64,000 nt of DNA from Amycolatopsis pretoriensis (GTDB lineage Bacteria; Actinomycetota; Actinomycetes; Mycobacteriales; Pseudonocardiaceae): assembly GCF_900107925.1 (NCBI RefSeq), contig NZ_FNUJ01000012.1, positions 62,001 through 126,000 on the forward strand. Reading direction: 5' to 3'. Under the pieces are notes generated by a model, which had not been told where the DNA came from, made no database searches, and saw only the letters and a program-made list of their open reading frames with translations. Position 1 is the stretch's first letter. Each line of letters begins with the position of its first letter. Shown one piece after another: positions 57,488-64,000 of this stretch. The position numbers were made by a program, and so were the translations under genes.

Positions 57488-57868
57488 ATGCCGGAGAAGA
57501 AGGTGCTGGTCCCGGGCCCGGACCACCCGATCACCGTCGAGCCGACCCAGGCGCGCGTGGTGGTCAAGGCGGGCGGGCGCGTCATCGCGGACAGCCGCAA
57601 CGCTTTCACCCTGCAGGAGTCCACGTACCCGGCGGTCCAGTACATCCCGCTGGCCGACGTCGACGCGGGCGTGCTGGAGCGGACCGACCACGAGACGTAC
57701 TGCCCGTACAAGGGTGACGCGAGCTACTACACGCTCAACGCGGGCGAGGTGAAGGGCGAGAACGCGGTCTGGACGTACGAGAAGCCGTACGACCCGGTCG
57801 CGCGGATCAAGGACCACGTCGCGTTCTACCCGAACGTCGTGGACTCGATCGAGCTCGTCGAGGACTGA
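57488..57868 (+). CDS. DUF427 domain protein
   Basis: 126 residues from the ATG at 57488 with GAGGAG upstream. VVVKAGGRVIADSRNAFTLQ, YPAVQYIPLADVD and the C-terminal VAFYPNVVDSIELVED are the DUF427 pattern. Small mainly-beta protein of unknown function. It ends at the start of the lysR gene. Confidence 0.9.
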   Translation: MPEKKVLVPGPDHPITVEPTQARVVVKAGGRVIADSRNAFTLQESTYPAVQYIPLADVDAGVLERTDHETYCPYKGDASYYTLNAGEVKGENAVWTYEKPYDPVARIKDHVAFYPNVVDSIELVED

Positions 57869-57869
57869 G

Positions 57870-58715
57870 CTGGACCTCGATCTGCTGCGCACGTTCCTGG
57901 CCGTCCACCGGGCGGGTTCGCTGACCGGCGCGGCGCCGTCGCTGGGACTGTCCCAGCCGACGGTGACCGCGCAGGTCAGAGCCCTGGAGGAGGAACTCGG
58001 GCAGCAACTGTTCGTGAGACGTGCCCGCGGCGTGACCCCGACATCGGCGGCGGACGAGCTGGCGACCCGCATCGCCCCGCACGTCGACGCGCTGACGTCG
58101 TTGACCTTCGGTGAAGCCGACCCGTTCGCGGCACCGGTGCACCTGGCGGGGCCGGCCGAGCTGACAACGTTGCGGGTGCTGCCGGCACTGTCGGGCCTGG
58201 TTGCGGCGGGTCTGCGGCTGCGAGTGACGTTCGGCTTGGCCGAGGACCTGCTGACGGGCCTTTCGCAACGCCGGTTCGACCTGGTCGTCTCGACGATCCG
58301 CCCCCGCGGCCGCTCGTTGGTGGCAAACCCGCTGACGGACGAGGAGTTCGTCCTGGTCGGCCCCCGCGGTTTCACGGGCGACCCGCGTTCGGCGCCGCTG
58401 GTGGCGTACGCGGAGGACTTGCCGATCATCCGCCGCTACTGGCGCTCGGTGCTGGGCGTGCGGCCACCGTCCGGGCCCGCGGTGGTGGTCCCGGACCTGC
58501 GGGGCGTCTTGGCGAGCGTGCTGGCGGGGTTCGGGGTGAGCGTGCTGCCGAGGTACCTGTGCGCGGCGGAACTGGCTTCGGGTGCGCTGGTCGCGTTGCT
58601 CGAACCGGAGGAGCCACCGATCAACACGCTGTTTGTGGTGACCCGCGCGGAACCCAGCCGGGCGGGGCCCGCGGCAGTACGGGAAGCACTGCTCGCGGAC
58701 GCCGCCCGCTGGTGA
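57870..58715 (+). CDS. LysR-family regulator, probable CTG start
   Basis: 281 residues if read from the CTG at 57870. The LysR helix-turn-helix (LDLDLLRTFLAVHRAGSLTG, then LSQPTVTAQVRALEEELGQQ) requires this upstream start; the first GTG (57963) would remove half of it. GAGG lies six bases before the CTG. A substrate-binding domain follows, shorter than usual. The last 22 codons are part of a 72-bp direct repeat whose second copy lies 2.2 kb away. Likely partner DUF427. Confidence 0.8.
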   Translation: MDLDLLRTFLAVHRAGSLTGAAPSLGLSQPTVTAQVRALEEELGQQLFVRRARGVTPTSAADELATRIAPHVDALTSLTFGEADPFAAPVHLAGPAELTTLRVLPALSGLVAAGLRLRVTFGLAEDLLTGLSQRRFDLVVSTIRPRGRSLVANPLTDEEFVLVGPRGFTGDPRSAPLVAYAEDLPIIRRYWRSVLGVRPPSGPAVVVPDLRGVLASVLAGFGVSVLPRYLCAAELASGALVALLEPEEPPINTLFVVTRAEPSRAGPAAVREALLADAARW

Positions 58716-58720
58716 CTCAG
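58649..58720 (+). repeat. 72-bp direct repeat, copy 1 (lysR 3' end)
   Basis: From GGAACCCAGCCGG to GTGACTCAG. It differs from 60854-60925 at only two positions. It contains the lysR stop and the stop of the DUF218 gene on the other strand. Confidence 0.92.
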
Positions 58721-59379
58721 ATGAGCCGTGCCGTGTATCCCGCCGAAACCAGCCGATCGTAGGCCTCGCGCACGCGATCCGGCATTTCCTGCGGGATCGC
58801 GAACCCCTTCCGGGCATAGACGTCGATCCGCTGGGTGTCGCCGACGAGCATGGTGATGACCCGGTCGGCGTCCCCGATCGCCGCGACGTACTCGTCGAGC
58901 GGCAGGGCGAGTGACGCGCAGGTGACGGTGACCTCCGGCCAGAGCTTCCGGCAGGTCGCGTAGGCGCGCCGCTGTTGGTACGGCCGGGAAATCAGGACGA
59001 TCGAGCCGACTTCGATGCCGCGCTCGGCGAGCACCTGCCGCGTGAACGTGATGTTCTCGCCGGTGTTCCGTGCGTGGGGTTCGACGAGGATCGCTTCCGG
59101 CGGCACGCCCGCTTCGATGGCGTGTTCGCGGTAGTGCACGGCTTCGCCGCGGGGGAACCGGTCGACCGTCGTCGGGGCGTTGGCGCCGGTGAACACGACG
59201 AGGGGGAAGAAACCGTTTCCGAAGAGCTCGATCGCGCAGCTGGCGACTCCGAGGTCGTGACTTCCGAGTCCGATGCCGACGTCCGCGGGCCGCGGTTCGT
59301 GGTGCATGTCGTGGTAGTCCCAAAGCGTTTCGACGTCCGCGCGAAGCGAGTCGGGCAGGGTCGCGGTGCGCGCGGGCAT
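58717..59379 (-). CDS. DUF218 (YdcF/SanA-like) protein
   Basis: 220 residues from the ATG at 59379 with GGAGAG upstream. DUF218 fold: DVGIGLGSHDLGVASCAIEL, VVFTGANAPTT, ILVEPHARNTGENITFTRQV and IVLISRPYQQRRAY. No membrane segment, so a cytoplasmic YdcF-type rather than SanA/ElyC. Role unknown. It lies 10 bases after the GntR gene, inside the repeat-bounded island. Confidence 0.85.
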   Translation of the reverse strand: MPARTATLPDSLRADVETLWDYHDMHHEPRPADVGIGLGSHDLGVASCAIELFGNGFFPLVVFTGANAPTTVDRFPRGEAVHYREHAIEAGVPPEAILVEPHARNTGENITFTRQVLAERGIEVGSIVLISRPYQQRRAYATCRKLWPEVTVTCASLALPLDEYVAAIGDADRVITMLVGDTQRIDVYARKGFAIPQEMPDRVREAYDRLVSAGYTARLI

Positions 59380-59389
59380 CGGCTCTCCG

Positions 59390-60157
59390 TCAGTCGGGGA
59401 TCTTGAAGGTGTACGTCCACGAAAACCGGCTGGCGGCGTGCACTCCGCGGGCGAACTCGACCACACGTCCATCACTCGCGAAGGTGAGCCGCCGCAGGAT
59501 CATGACCGGTTCTCCGGCCGGGAGCCGCAGCCGATCGACTTCGTCCGGAGTGGGCATGCGGGCGTGAACGGTCTCGGTCATGGTGTCGGGTTCGAGTCCC
59601 TGAGCGGTGAGGACCTGGAACCCGCCGCCGCGACCGGCGGGGCCGGGCGCCGGATCGACGAGGCGAGTGCCCTCGACGTCGGCGGGCCGGTAGTAGCTGG
59701 TCAGTGTGTGAGTCGGCTGACCGGCGTCGGTCACCAGCCGAGCCCGCTCGTACACCGGCGAGCCGGCAGCCACCCCGAGTGCCTCGGCGACTTCCGGGTC
59801 GGCTTCGACCCTCGCGACCGTCTGAGTCTGGTCCGCCGGCTTCCAGTCCCGACCGGAAGCTTCACGATCGGCGGCGAAGGCGACGACATCGCCGTGCTTC
59901 CACTTGCTTTTGGCATAGCGGTCCGTGCCCAGCCGCTGCAGCGGTGGCCGGGCGCGAACGACGGTGCCGCGCCGGCGGATCGGGGTTACCAGTCCCTCGG
60001 CATCGAGGACACCGATCGCCTTCCGGACGGTGTTGACGTTCACGCCGAACTCGGCCGCCAGCACTTGTTGCTTGGGCAAGGTCGTGTCCGGCGCGTAGTC
60101 ACCGCGCTGGATGGCATCCCGCAGGATTGCCGCCAGTTCGCGGTAACCGGTACTCAC
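59390..60157 (-). CDS. GntR-family regulator with UTRA domain
   Basis: 255 residues from the GTG at 60157, with GGAGAGG upstream. Winged helix about residues 5-70 (GYRELAAILRDAIQRGDYAP, PKQQVLAAEFGVNVNTVRKA). The UTRA effector domain follows about residue 100 (YERARLVTDAGQPTHTLTSY). Such regulators, including those of actinomycete integrative elements, repress neighbouring genes. Two CTATCTCTA motifs in its divergent promoter region are its likely operators. Confidence 0.9.
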   Translation of the reverse strand: MSTGYRELAAILRDAIQRGDYAPDTTLPKQQVLAAEFGVNVNTVRKAIGVLDAEGLVTPIRRRGTVVRARPPLQRLGTDRYAKSKWKHGDVVAFAADREASGRDWKPADQTQTVARVEADPEVAEALGVAAGSPVYERARLVTDAGQPTHTLTSYYRPADVEGTRLVDPAPGPAGRGGGFQVLTAQGLEPDTMTETVHARMPTPDEVDRLRLPAGEPVMILRRLTFASDGRVVEFARGVHAASRFSWTYTFKIPD

Positions 60158-60189
60158 GCGCCTCTCCTTCACCTGACCGACGCGAATAA

Positions 60190-60203
60190 CGCTATCTCTA
60201 GCG
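60190..60203. promoter_or_regulatory. GntR operator candidate 1
   Basis: CGCTATCTCTAGCG, arms CGCTA/TAGCG, just upstream of the GntR gene. Shares the core CTATCTCTA with the second site. Confidence 0.6.
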
Positions 60204-60242
60204 GCGTAGCGAGGTCCAGGTGACGCATTAAAGCTACTTCTG

Positions 60243-60284
60243 TTGACTGCTTGCCCGCCGGATGCCTAGATAGAACTATCTCTA
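60243..60284 (+). promoter_or_regulatory. Promoter overlapped by GntR operator candidate 2
   Basis: -35 TTGACT (60243-60248) and -10 TAGATA (60267-60272), spacing 18 bp. AGATAG-AA-CTATCT (60268-60281) and the core CTATCTCTA (60276-60284) overlap the -10, as expected for repression of the small genes downstream. Confidence 0.6.
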
Positions 60285-60308
60285 TCGGACACAAGGTAAG
60301 GGGTGAGG

Positions 60309-60590
60309 ATGCTGGCGGCAACCGAGACGTCCCGGGTCGCGGGCGTGACGTGGACTGTTGGTGCCGAGGATTCGGTGTCGGTGGAGGAAACCGGTCCCGA
60401 GTGGAAGGACCCGCCGGTACTGGTGGTGGCCGGCAGGAGATCCGCGGTGTTGTTGGCGGTGCCGGCTGGGCCGGAGGAGTGGTCGGCTTGCGTGACGTTC
60501 CTCCTCCGGCTTCGCGACGGAGCCGGAGAACTGGCGGAGATGCTGGCAGGCCGGGTGGCTGATCCGGGTGGGCGTGATGAGTGCCGCTGA
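60309..60590 (+). CDS. Small hypothetical protein 1 of the island
   Basis: 93 residues from the ATG at 60309 with AAGGGGTGAGG upstream. Beta-rich N-terminal half (VAGVTWTVGAEDSVSVEE, VLVVAGRRSAVLLAVPAG), acidic overall, helical end. Not recognised. It is divergent from the GntR gene and overlaps the next gene, so both are probably controlled by GntR. Confidence 0.65.
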   Translation: MLAATETSRVAGVTWTVGAEDSVSVEETGPEWKDPPVLVVAGRRSAVLLAVPAGPEEWSACVTFLLRLRDGAGELAEMLAGRVADPGGRDECR

Positions 60591-60852
60591 CCAGCAGCGG
60601 CCGCGGACGCTGCGTGAGGCCCACGACGATTCCTGTGCGCGGATGCCCGCCCAGGAGGCGCCGGTGCGCGTGTGGGTGGAGTTCCGGCGAGCGAACGCGG
60701 GGATGTACCGGTCCGTCGCCGATCTCGATCGGGGTCACCACCACGAGGCGCTGTACTGGTTCGGCCGGGAGCTTCGCGAGATCGAGCGGCTTACCGCGGA
60801 GCCGGAGTGGAAATCCGACTATGGACGAGAAGGAGTGCTGCCTCAGGCCTGA
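60577..60852 (+). CDS. Small hypothetical protein 2 of the island
   Basis: 91 residues from the ATG at 60577, overlapping the previous gene by 14 nt. Charged, helical (VWVEFRRANAGMYRSVADLD, RGHHHEALYWFGRELREIER). No known domain recognised. It stops one base before the second copy of the 72-bp repeat region begins. Confidence 0.6.
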   Translation: MSAADQQRPRTLREAHDDSCARMPAQEAPVRVWVEFRRANAGMYRSVADLDRGHHHEALYWFGRELREIERLTAEPEWKSDYGREGVLPQA

Positions 60853-60853
60853 T

Positions 60854-60925
60854 GGAACCCAGCCGGGCGGGGCCCGCGGCAGTAAGGGACGCACTGCTCG
60901 CGGACGCCGCCCGCTGGTGACTCAG
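60854..60925 (+). repeat. 72-bp direct repeat, copy 2
   Basis: Repeats the lysR 3' end with two substitutions, detached from any lysR gene. Its last bases include the chitinase stop codon complement. With copy 1 it bounds a 2.1-kb island. Confidence 0.92.
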
Positions 60926-61887
60926 CCGGTGTACCCGGCGAAGATCTTCGCGAACTCGTACTTCGACTGCGGCACGTTCGTGCACTTGTACAGCGCGCCC
61001 GTGCACGCGTTCGCGTCGCGGCCGGCCTCCCAGAACGACAGCATGCCCACGTGGACCGTTTTCGCGAACGCCACCAGCGCCTTCGCGTCCTTCTGGTAGA
61101 AGATCTCGTTCTGCGAGTCGTTGACGCCGATCATCGGGGTCACGCCGACCTTCTTCCACGCCGCCGCGTCGCTCAGGCCGTACAGCGACTTCAGCTGCGC
61201 CTGCGTGGCCTTGGCCGCGGAAATCGCTTTCGCGCCCTGGTCGCCGGCGCCCTGGTAGTAGTCCATCGCCATGATGTTGACGAGGTCCAGGTTCACCCCG
61301 GCGTCCCTGGCCGACTTGACGACGTTGAGGCCGTCGGCGGTGAGCCCGTTCGGCAGCACCGGCAGCGTCAGCGAGATCTTCAGGCCCGGGTTGTTGTTCT
61401 GCAACGTCTTCAGGGCCTGCGACCGGCGGTTGATCGTCGTCGGGTCGGCGATGGCCGCGCCCTCGATGTCGAAGTCGGCGTACTTCAGGCCGTACGCCTT
61501 GACGACGGCGTCGTACTCGGCCGCGACCTGCGCGGACGTGCTGCACGCCTGGGCCAGCTCGATGCCGGACGCGCCGCCGAAGGAGATCTTGACGTCGCCG
61601 CCGGCGTTGCGGATCTTGGTGATCTCGTCTTTCTGCCAGGCCGTGCGCGGGTCGTACGCGCCGAACCAGCTGGCCTTGCAGCCGTAGGAGTTGACGAACG
61701 CGAGGGTGAAGCCCTTGATGCCGCTCGCGGCGGACATCCCGGACAGGCTGGGCGAGGGCCACGCGCCCATGTCGACGTAGGGCCCGACGGGGATCGGCGA
61801 CCCGGCGGCAGCCTCGGCGGGGGTGCCGAGCCCGGTGCTCACGAGCGCGAGGCCGGCCAGCCCGGCCAGCAGGGAACGGAGACGCAT
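60922..61887 (-). CDS. Secreted GH18 chitinase
   Basis: 321 residues from the ATG at 61887 with GGAGGTTCCACC upstream. Signal peptide RSLLAGLAGLALVSTG with cleavage near AEAAAG. GH18 barrel with VKISFGGASG and the catalytic YADFDIEGAAI, in which the DxDxE core with the acid glutamate is present but the first aspartate of the longer motif is not. DLVNIMAMDYYQGAG is the substrate-binding strand. No chitin-binding module. Two DasR-type sites in the promoter support chitin-related control. Confidence 0.92.
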   Translation of the reverse strand: MRLRSLLAGLAGLALVSTGLGTPAEAAAGSPIPVGPYVDMGAWPSPSLSGMSAASGIKGFTLAFVNSYGCKASWFGAYDPRTAWQKDEITKIRNAGGDVKISFGGASGIELAQACSTSAQVAAEYDAVVKAYGLKYADFDIEGAAIADPTTINRRSQALKTLQNNNPGLKISLTLPVLPNGLTADGLNVVKSARDAGVNLDLVNIMAMDYYQGAGDQGAKAISAAKATQAQLKSLYGLSDAAAWKKVGVTPMIGVNDSQNEIFYQKDAKALVAFAKTVHVGMLSFWEAGRDANACTGALYKCTNVPQSKYEFAKIFAGYTG

Positions 61888-61938
61888 GGTGGAACCTCCA
61901 CGACGACGAGCGCGGCGGCGGGGACTTCCTGACATGAT

Positions 61939-61950
61939 TGGTATAGACCA
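61939..61950. promoter_or_regulatory. DasR-responsive element (dre) 1 of chitinase promoter
   Basis: TGGTATAGACCA matches the dre core TGGTCTAGACCA except one base. 52 bp upstream of the chitinase ATG. Confidence 0.8.
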
Positions 61951-61957
61951 TTAACCT

Positions 61958-61969
61958 TGGTGTAGACCA
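61958..61969. promoter_or_regulatory. DasR-responsive element (dre) 2 of chitinase promoter
   Basis: TGGTGTAGACCA, 19 bp from the first copy. Paired 12-bp repeats are typical of Streptomyces chitinase promoters, where DasR senses glucosamine 6-phosphate. Confidence 0.8.
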
Positions 61970-62035
61970 TAGGCCGAACGGGCTACCCCTGTCACCGGCG
62001 GTGAACACAGACCGCGCACGCCTAGACTGTCGCCG

Positions 62036-62575
62036 GTGCTGATCACCACGGAACGGCTCACGCTGCACGAGTGGGCCGAGGAGTACTTCGACGACTTGTT
62101 CGCGCTGGCCCAGAACCCGGAGACGGTCCGGTACGTGGGCACGGGCGAGCCGTGGACGCGCGAGTACGCGCTCACCAGGCACCGGTCGACGCTGGCGCAC
62201 TGGGCCGCCCACGGGTTCGGCTGGTTCGCGGTATCGGCGCAACCGGGCTCGTTCGACGGCGTGGTGTCCCTGGTCGGCCGCGACGCAACGGAGTCCGGCC
62301 TGGGAACGCCGGCGGTGGAGATGGGCTGGTGGATCGCCTCATCGGGCTGGGGCCGCGGTTACGCGACGGAAGCGACGACAGCGGTGCGCGACCACGTGTT
62401 TTCGTCCGGTTTCGCGGACCGGCTGCTGGCGGTGTACGAGCCGGTCAACAAGGCTTCGGCGCGAGTGGTGGAGAAGCTGGGATTCGTGCCGCACAGCCGG
62501 TTCACGTTGAACGGGCGGGTCGAGCAGCGGGCGGTCCTGGACCGCCCGCACCGGCTCACCCCTCGGTCATCGTGA
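62036..62575 (+). CDS. GNAT-family N-acetyltransferase (RimJ/RimL type)
   Basis: 179 residues from the GTG at 62036. A -10 TAGACT (62023-62028) ends seven bases before the start, so the transcript is probably leaderless. GNAT motifs: LITTERLTLHEWAEEYFDDL, GWGRGYATEATTAVRDHVF for acetyl-CoA binding and NKASARVVEKLGF. It probably acetylates a protein N-terminus or a small amine; substrate unknown. Confidence 0.88.
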   Translation: MLITTERLTLHEWAEEYFDDLFALAQNPETVRYVGTGEPWTREYALTRHRSTLAHWAAHGFGWFAVSAQPGSFDGVVSLVGRDATESGLGTPAVEMGWWIASSGWGRGYATEATTAVRDHVFSSGFADRLLAVYEPVNKASARVVEKLGFVPHSRFTLNGRVEQRAVLDRPHRLTPRSS

Positions 62576-62649
62576 TCTCGACGTTGACGTGCCCGCCCGC
62601 CACCAGGACGTACACCACCAGTAGCGCACCCGCCGGAGGACAGCCCGGA

Positions 62650-64000
62650 TCAGGCCGGCGCCGGAACCGGCACGTCGCCGACCCAGCGGTGCACCGCCTC
62701 CGCCAGCCCCTCCTCGTCCGAGCCGGACGTCACCCAAGCCACATGACCGTCCGGCCGCAGCAACACCGCCCCGACGTCCGAAGTGGACGGAGCTTCCGCG
62801 GCCACCACCTCCACCGCCGCCGACCAGGCCGCGAAAGCCCCGGTCAAGTCCACCAGCACCGGCCGGCCCGGGTGCAGCAACGCGGCCAGCCGCGTCTCGC
62901 GACCACCCACCACCAACGGCACGTCCGGCGCCAACCGCCCCGACCACGGGTGCCCACCCGGCTCGTAACACGCGTCCAACCCGGTGATGATCTCCGCCAG
63001 CGCCCGGTTCCCCGCCGGGTGCGCGGCGACCCGGCGCAGCAAGTCGGCCCACGGTTCCGACGAGCACTCCGCCACCGCCACCTGCGCGCGGGTGTTGGCG
63101 AGGATCCGTTCGCCCGCCGCGTGCCGCTCGGCGTGGTAGGTGTCCAACAGCCCGGACGGGGCGGTCCCCAGCACCGTCGCCGCGAGCTTCCAGCCCAAGT
63201 TGAACGCGTCGTCGAGCGCCACGTTCACCCCGATCGCCCCGGCCGGCGGGTGGATGTGCGCCGCGTCGCCCGCCAGCAGCACCCGGCCTTCGCGGTACCT
63301 CGACGCCAAGCGCGCCGCGTCGCCGAAACGGGTCAGCCAGCGCGGCGACCGCAGCTCGACGTGCCGCCCCAGGACCGCGTCCACCTGCGCCTGGAGCCGC
63401 TCGAGCGTGACGGGGGCGTACTTGTCGGCCGGCGGGTCGTCCTCGCGGACCACGATCCGCACGTACCCCGGCCGCGGGATCACGAACAGCGTGCGGCCGT
63501 CCGGACCGGCCGAAACCCCGTACGGCAGCTCGCATTCGACGTCGCCGAGCAGTGCGTACCAGCGCGCGTCGACGCCGGGGAAGCCGATGCCGGCCTGCTT
63601 GCGCACCGTGCTGCGCCCGCCGTCGCACCCCACGAGGAAACGCGCCGTGATCGTGCGGCCGAATTGTCCATTGTGGACGACGCTGGAAACGCTTTCCGGC
63701 GACTGCGTGAACGACCGCAGCTCGTGCCCCCGCAGGATTTCGACACCGAGGTCGGCGGCCCACCCCTCCAGCACCTCCTCGACGCGGGTCTGCGGGATCC
63801 CCAGCGAGAACGGGTGATCGGTGGCCGCGTCGGCGAGCAGCAACGGCCCGGGCAGGCCGGTCACCGGCGCGTGCGGCACCCGGTGTCCCTCGGCGACCAG
63901 GCCCTCGGCCAGCCCGCGGCGCGCCAGCAGGTCCAGTGATCGCGCGTTGAGGTTGAAGCCGCGGCAGTACGGCGGTCGCGCGGGATGGCGTTCGACGACC
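62650..64000 (-). CDS. FAD-dependent aromatic monooxygenase (N-terminus beyond window)
   Basis: The frame is open from the TGA at 62650 to the window end, giving about 450 residues; the start and the N-terminal GxGxxG flavin motif lie outside. Visible are FNLNARSLDLLARRGL, the DG motif LVGCDGGRSTVRKQ and the GD motif RVLLAGDAAHIHPPAGAIG, typical of PHBH-type FAD hydroxylases such as those acting on phenols or polyketides. A C-terminal thioredoxin-like domain (VLLRPDGHVAWVT) is present. Substrate not predictable. Confidence 0.88.
   Translation of the reverse strand, partial: VVERHPARPPYCRGFNLNARSLDLLARRGLAEGLVAEGHRVPHAPVTGLPGPLLLADAATDHPFSLGIPQTRVEEVLEGWAADLGVEILRGHELRSFTQSPESVSSVVHNGQFGRTITARFLVGCDGGRSTVRKQAGIGFPGVDARWYALLGDVECELPYGVSAGPDGRTLFVIPRPGYVRIVVREDDPPADKYAPVTLERLQAQVDAVLGRHVELRSPRWLTRFGDAARLASRYREGRVLLAGDAAHIHPPAGAIGVNVALDDAFNLGWKLAATVLGTAPSGLLDTYHAERHAAGERILANTRAQVAVAECSSEPWADLLRRVAAHPAGNRALAEIITGLDACYEPGGHPWSGRLAPDVPLVVGGRETRLAALLHPGRPVLVDLTGAFAAWSAAVEVVAAEAPSTSDVGAVLLRPDGHVAWVTSGSDEEGLAEAVHRWVGDVPVPAPA

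Noticed and set aside
58160..58175. GACAACGTTGCG inside lysR as another LacI operator
   Set aside because: Only one half-site is intact and the context is unrelated to sugar genes; expected by chance in this composition.
1..64000. tRNA, rRNA, CRISPR arrays and insertion sequences
   Set aside because: No cloverleaf-like tRNA, rRNA segment, regularly spaced short repeats or transposase was recognised by eye; a tRNAscan or CRISPR search would be needed for certainty.

Overview
The window is very GC-rich actinobacterial chromosome. It has many GTG and TTG starts, 4-nt ATGA/GTGA gene overlaps and several probable leaderless promoters. It also carries a crotonyl-CoA carboxylase/reductase, an F420-type oxidoreductase, an SPW-repeat protein, a DivIVA-like coiled-coil protein and a chitinase promoter with paired DasR-type sites. 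Together these suggest a Pseudonocardiales soil actinomycete close to Amycolatopsis. That placement is inference from gene content, not from a marker gene.

Layout. 1-5178: end of a phenylacetate catabolic operon (paaZ partial, paaA-E). 5326-9637: minus-strand block of a pH-sensor-type adenylate cyclase with a universal stress protein, a DivIVA-like coiled-coil protein and ccr. 9843-10801: SPW-repeat membrane protein plus TetR. 10882-11231: degenerate 56-58 bp tandem repeats. 11375-14121: methylmalonyl-CoA epimerase, thiolase and MeaB GTPase, which with Ccr form an acyl-CoA/methylmalonyl-CoA supply set. 14469-18213: secreted cyclophilin, MocR-type regulator divergent from an AhpD-like protein, and a PEP-mutase-family enzyme. 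18271-24171: two sodium:solute symporter modules, the second headed by a LytS/LytTR two-component pair. 24217-24912: a free-standing nucleotidyl-cyclase-like protein.

25112-42702 is the most distinctive region. A lacI-manA-ABC sugar operon (minus strand) diverges from a secreted GH92 alpha-mannosidase, and a second GH92 enzyme lies 7 kb further on. Copies of a GACAACGTTGTC operator sit at the lacI start, inside manA, upstream of the first GH92 gene and, degenerate, upstream of the second. Between the two mannosidases (33650-40209) is a compact siphophage-type tail locus: tail terminator, tail tube, tail assembly chaperone with a programmed -1 frameshift, tape measure, distal tail protein, fibre-like protein, hub-like protein and a small accessory protein. 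No capsid, portal, terminase, integrase or lysis gene is present. It looks like a domesticated non-contractile tail-like particle.

42920-56578 is ordinary chromosome: DUF3817, MarR, YkoF-like, thioredoxin co-chaperone, methyltransferases, zinc metallopeptidase, glycogen phosphorylase, F420 oxidoreductase, cysteine dioxygenase-rhodanese pair with an upstream leader peptide, ABC ATPase and enoyl-CoA hydratase. 56661-58715: acid phosphatase, DUF427 and LysR. A 72-bp direct repeat of the lysR 3' end (58649-58720 and 60854-60925) encloses a 2.1-kb island with a DUF218 protein, a GntR/UTRA regulator and two small genes. The window ends with a GH18 chitinase, a GNAT acetyltransferase and a truncated FAD monooxygenase.
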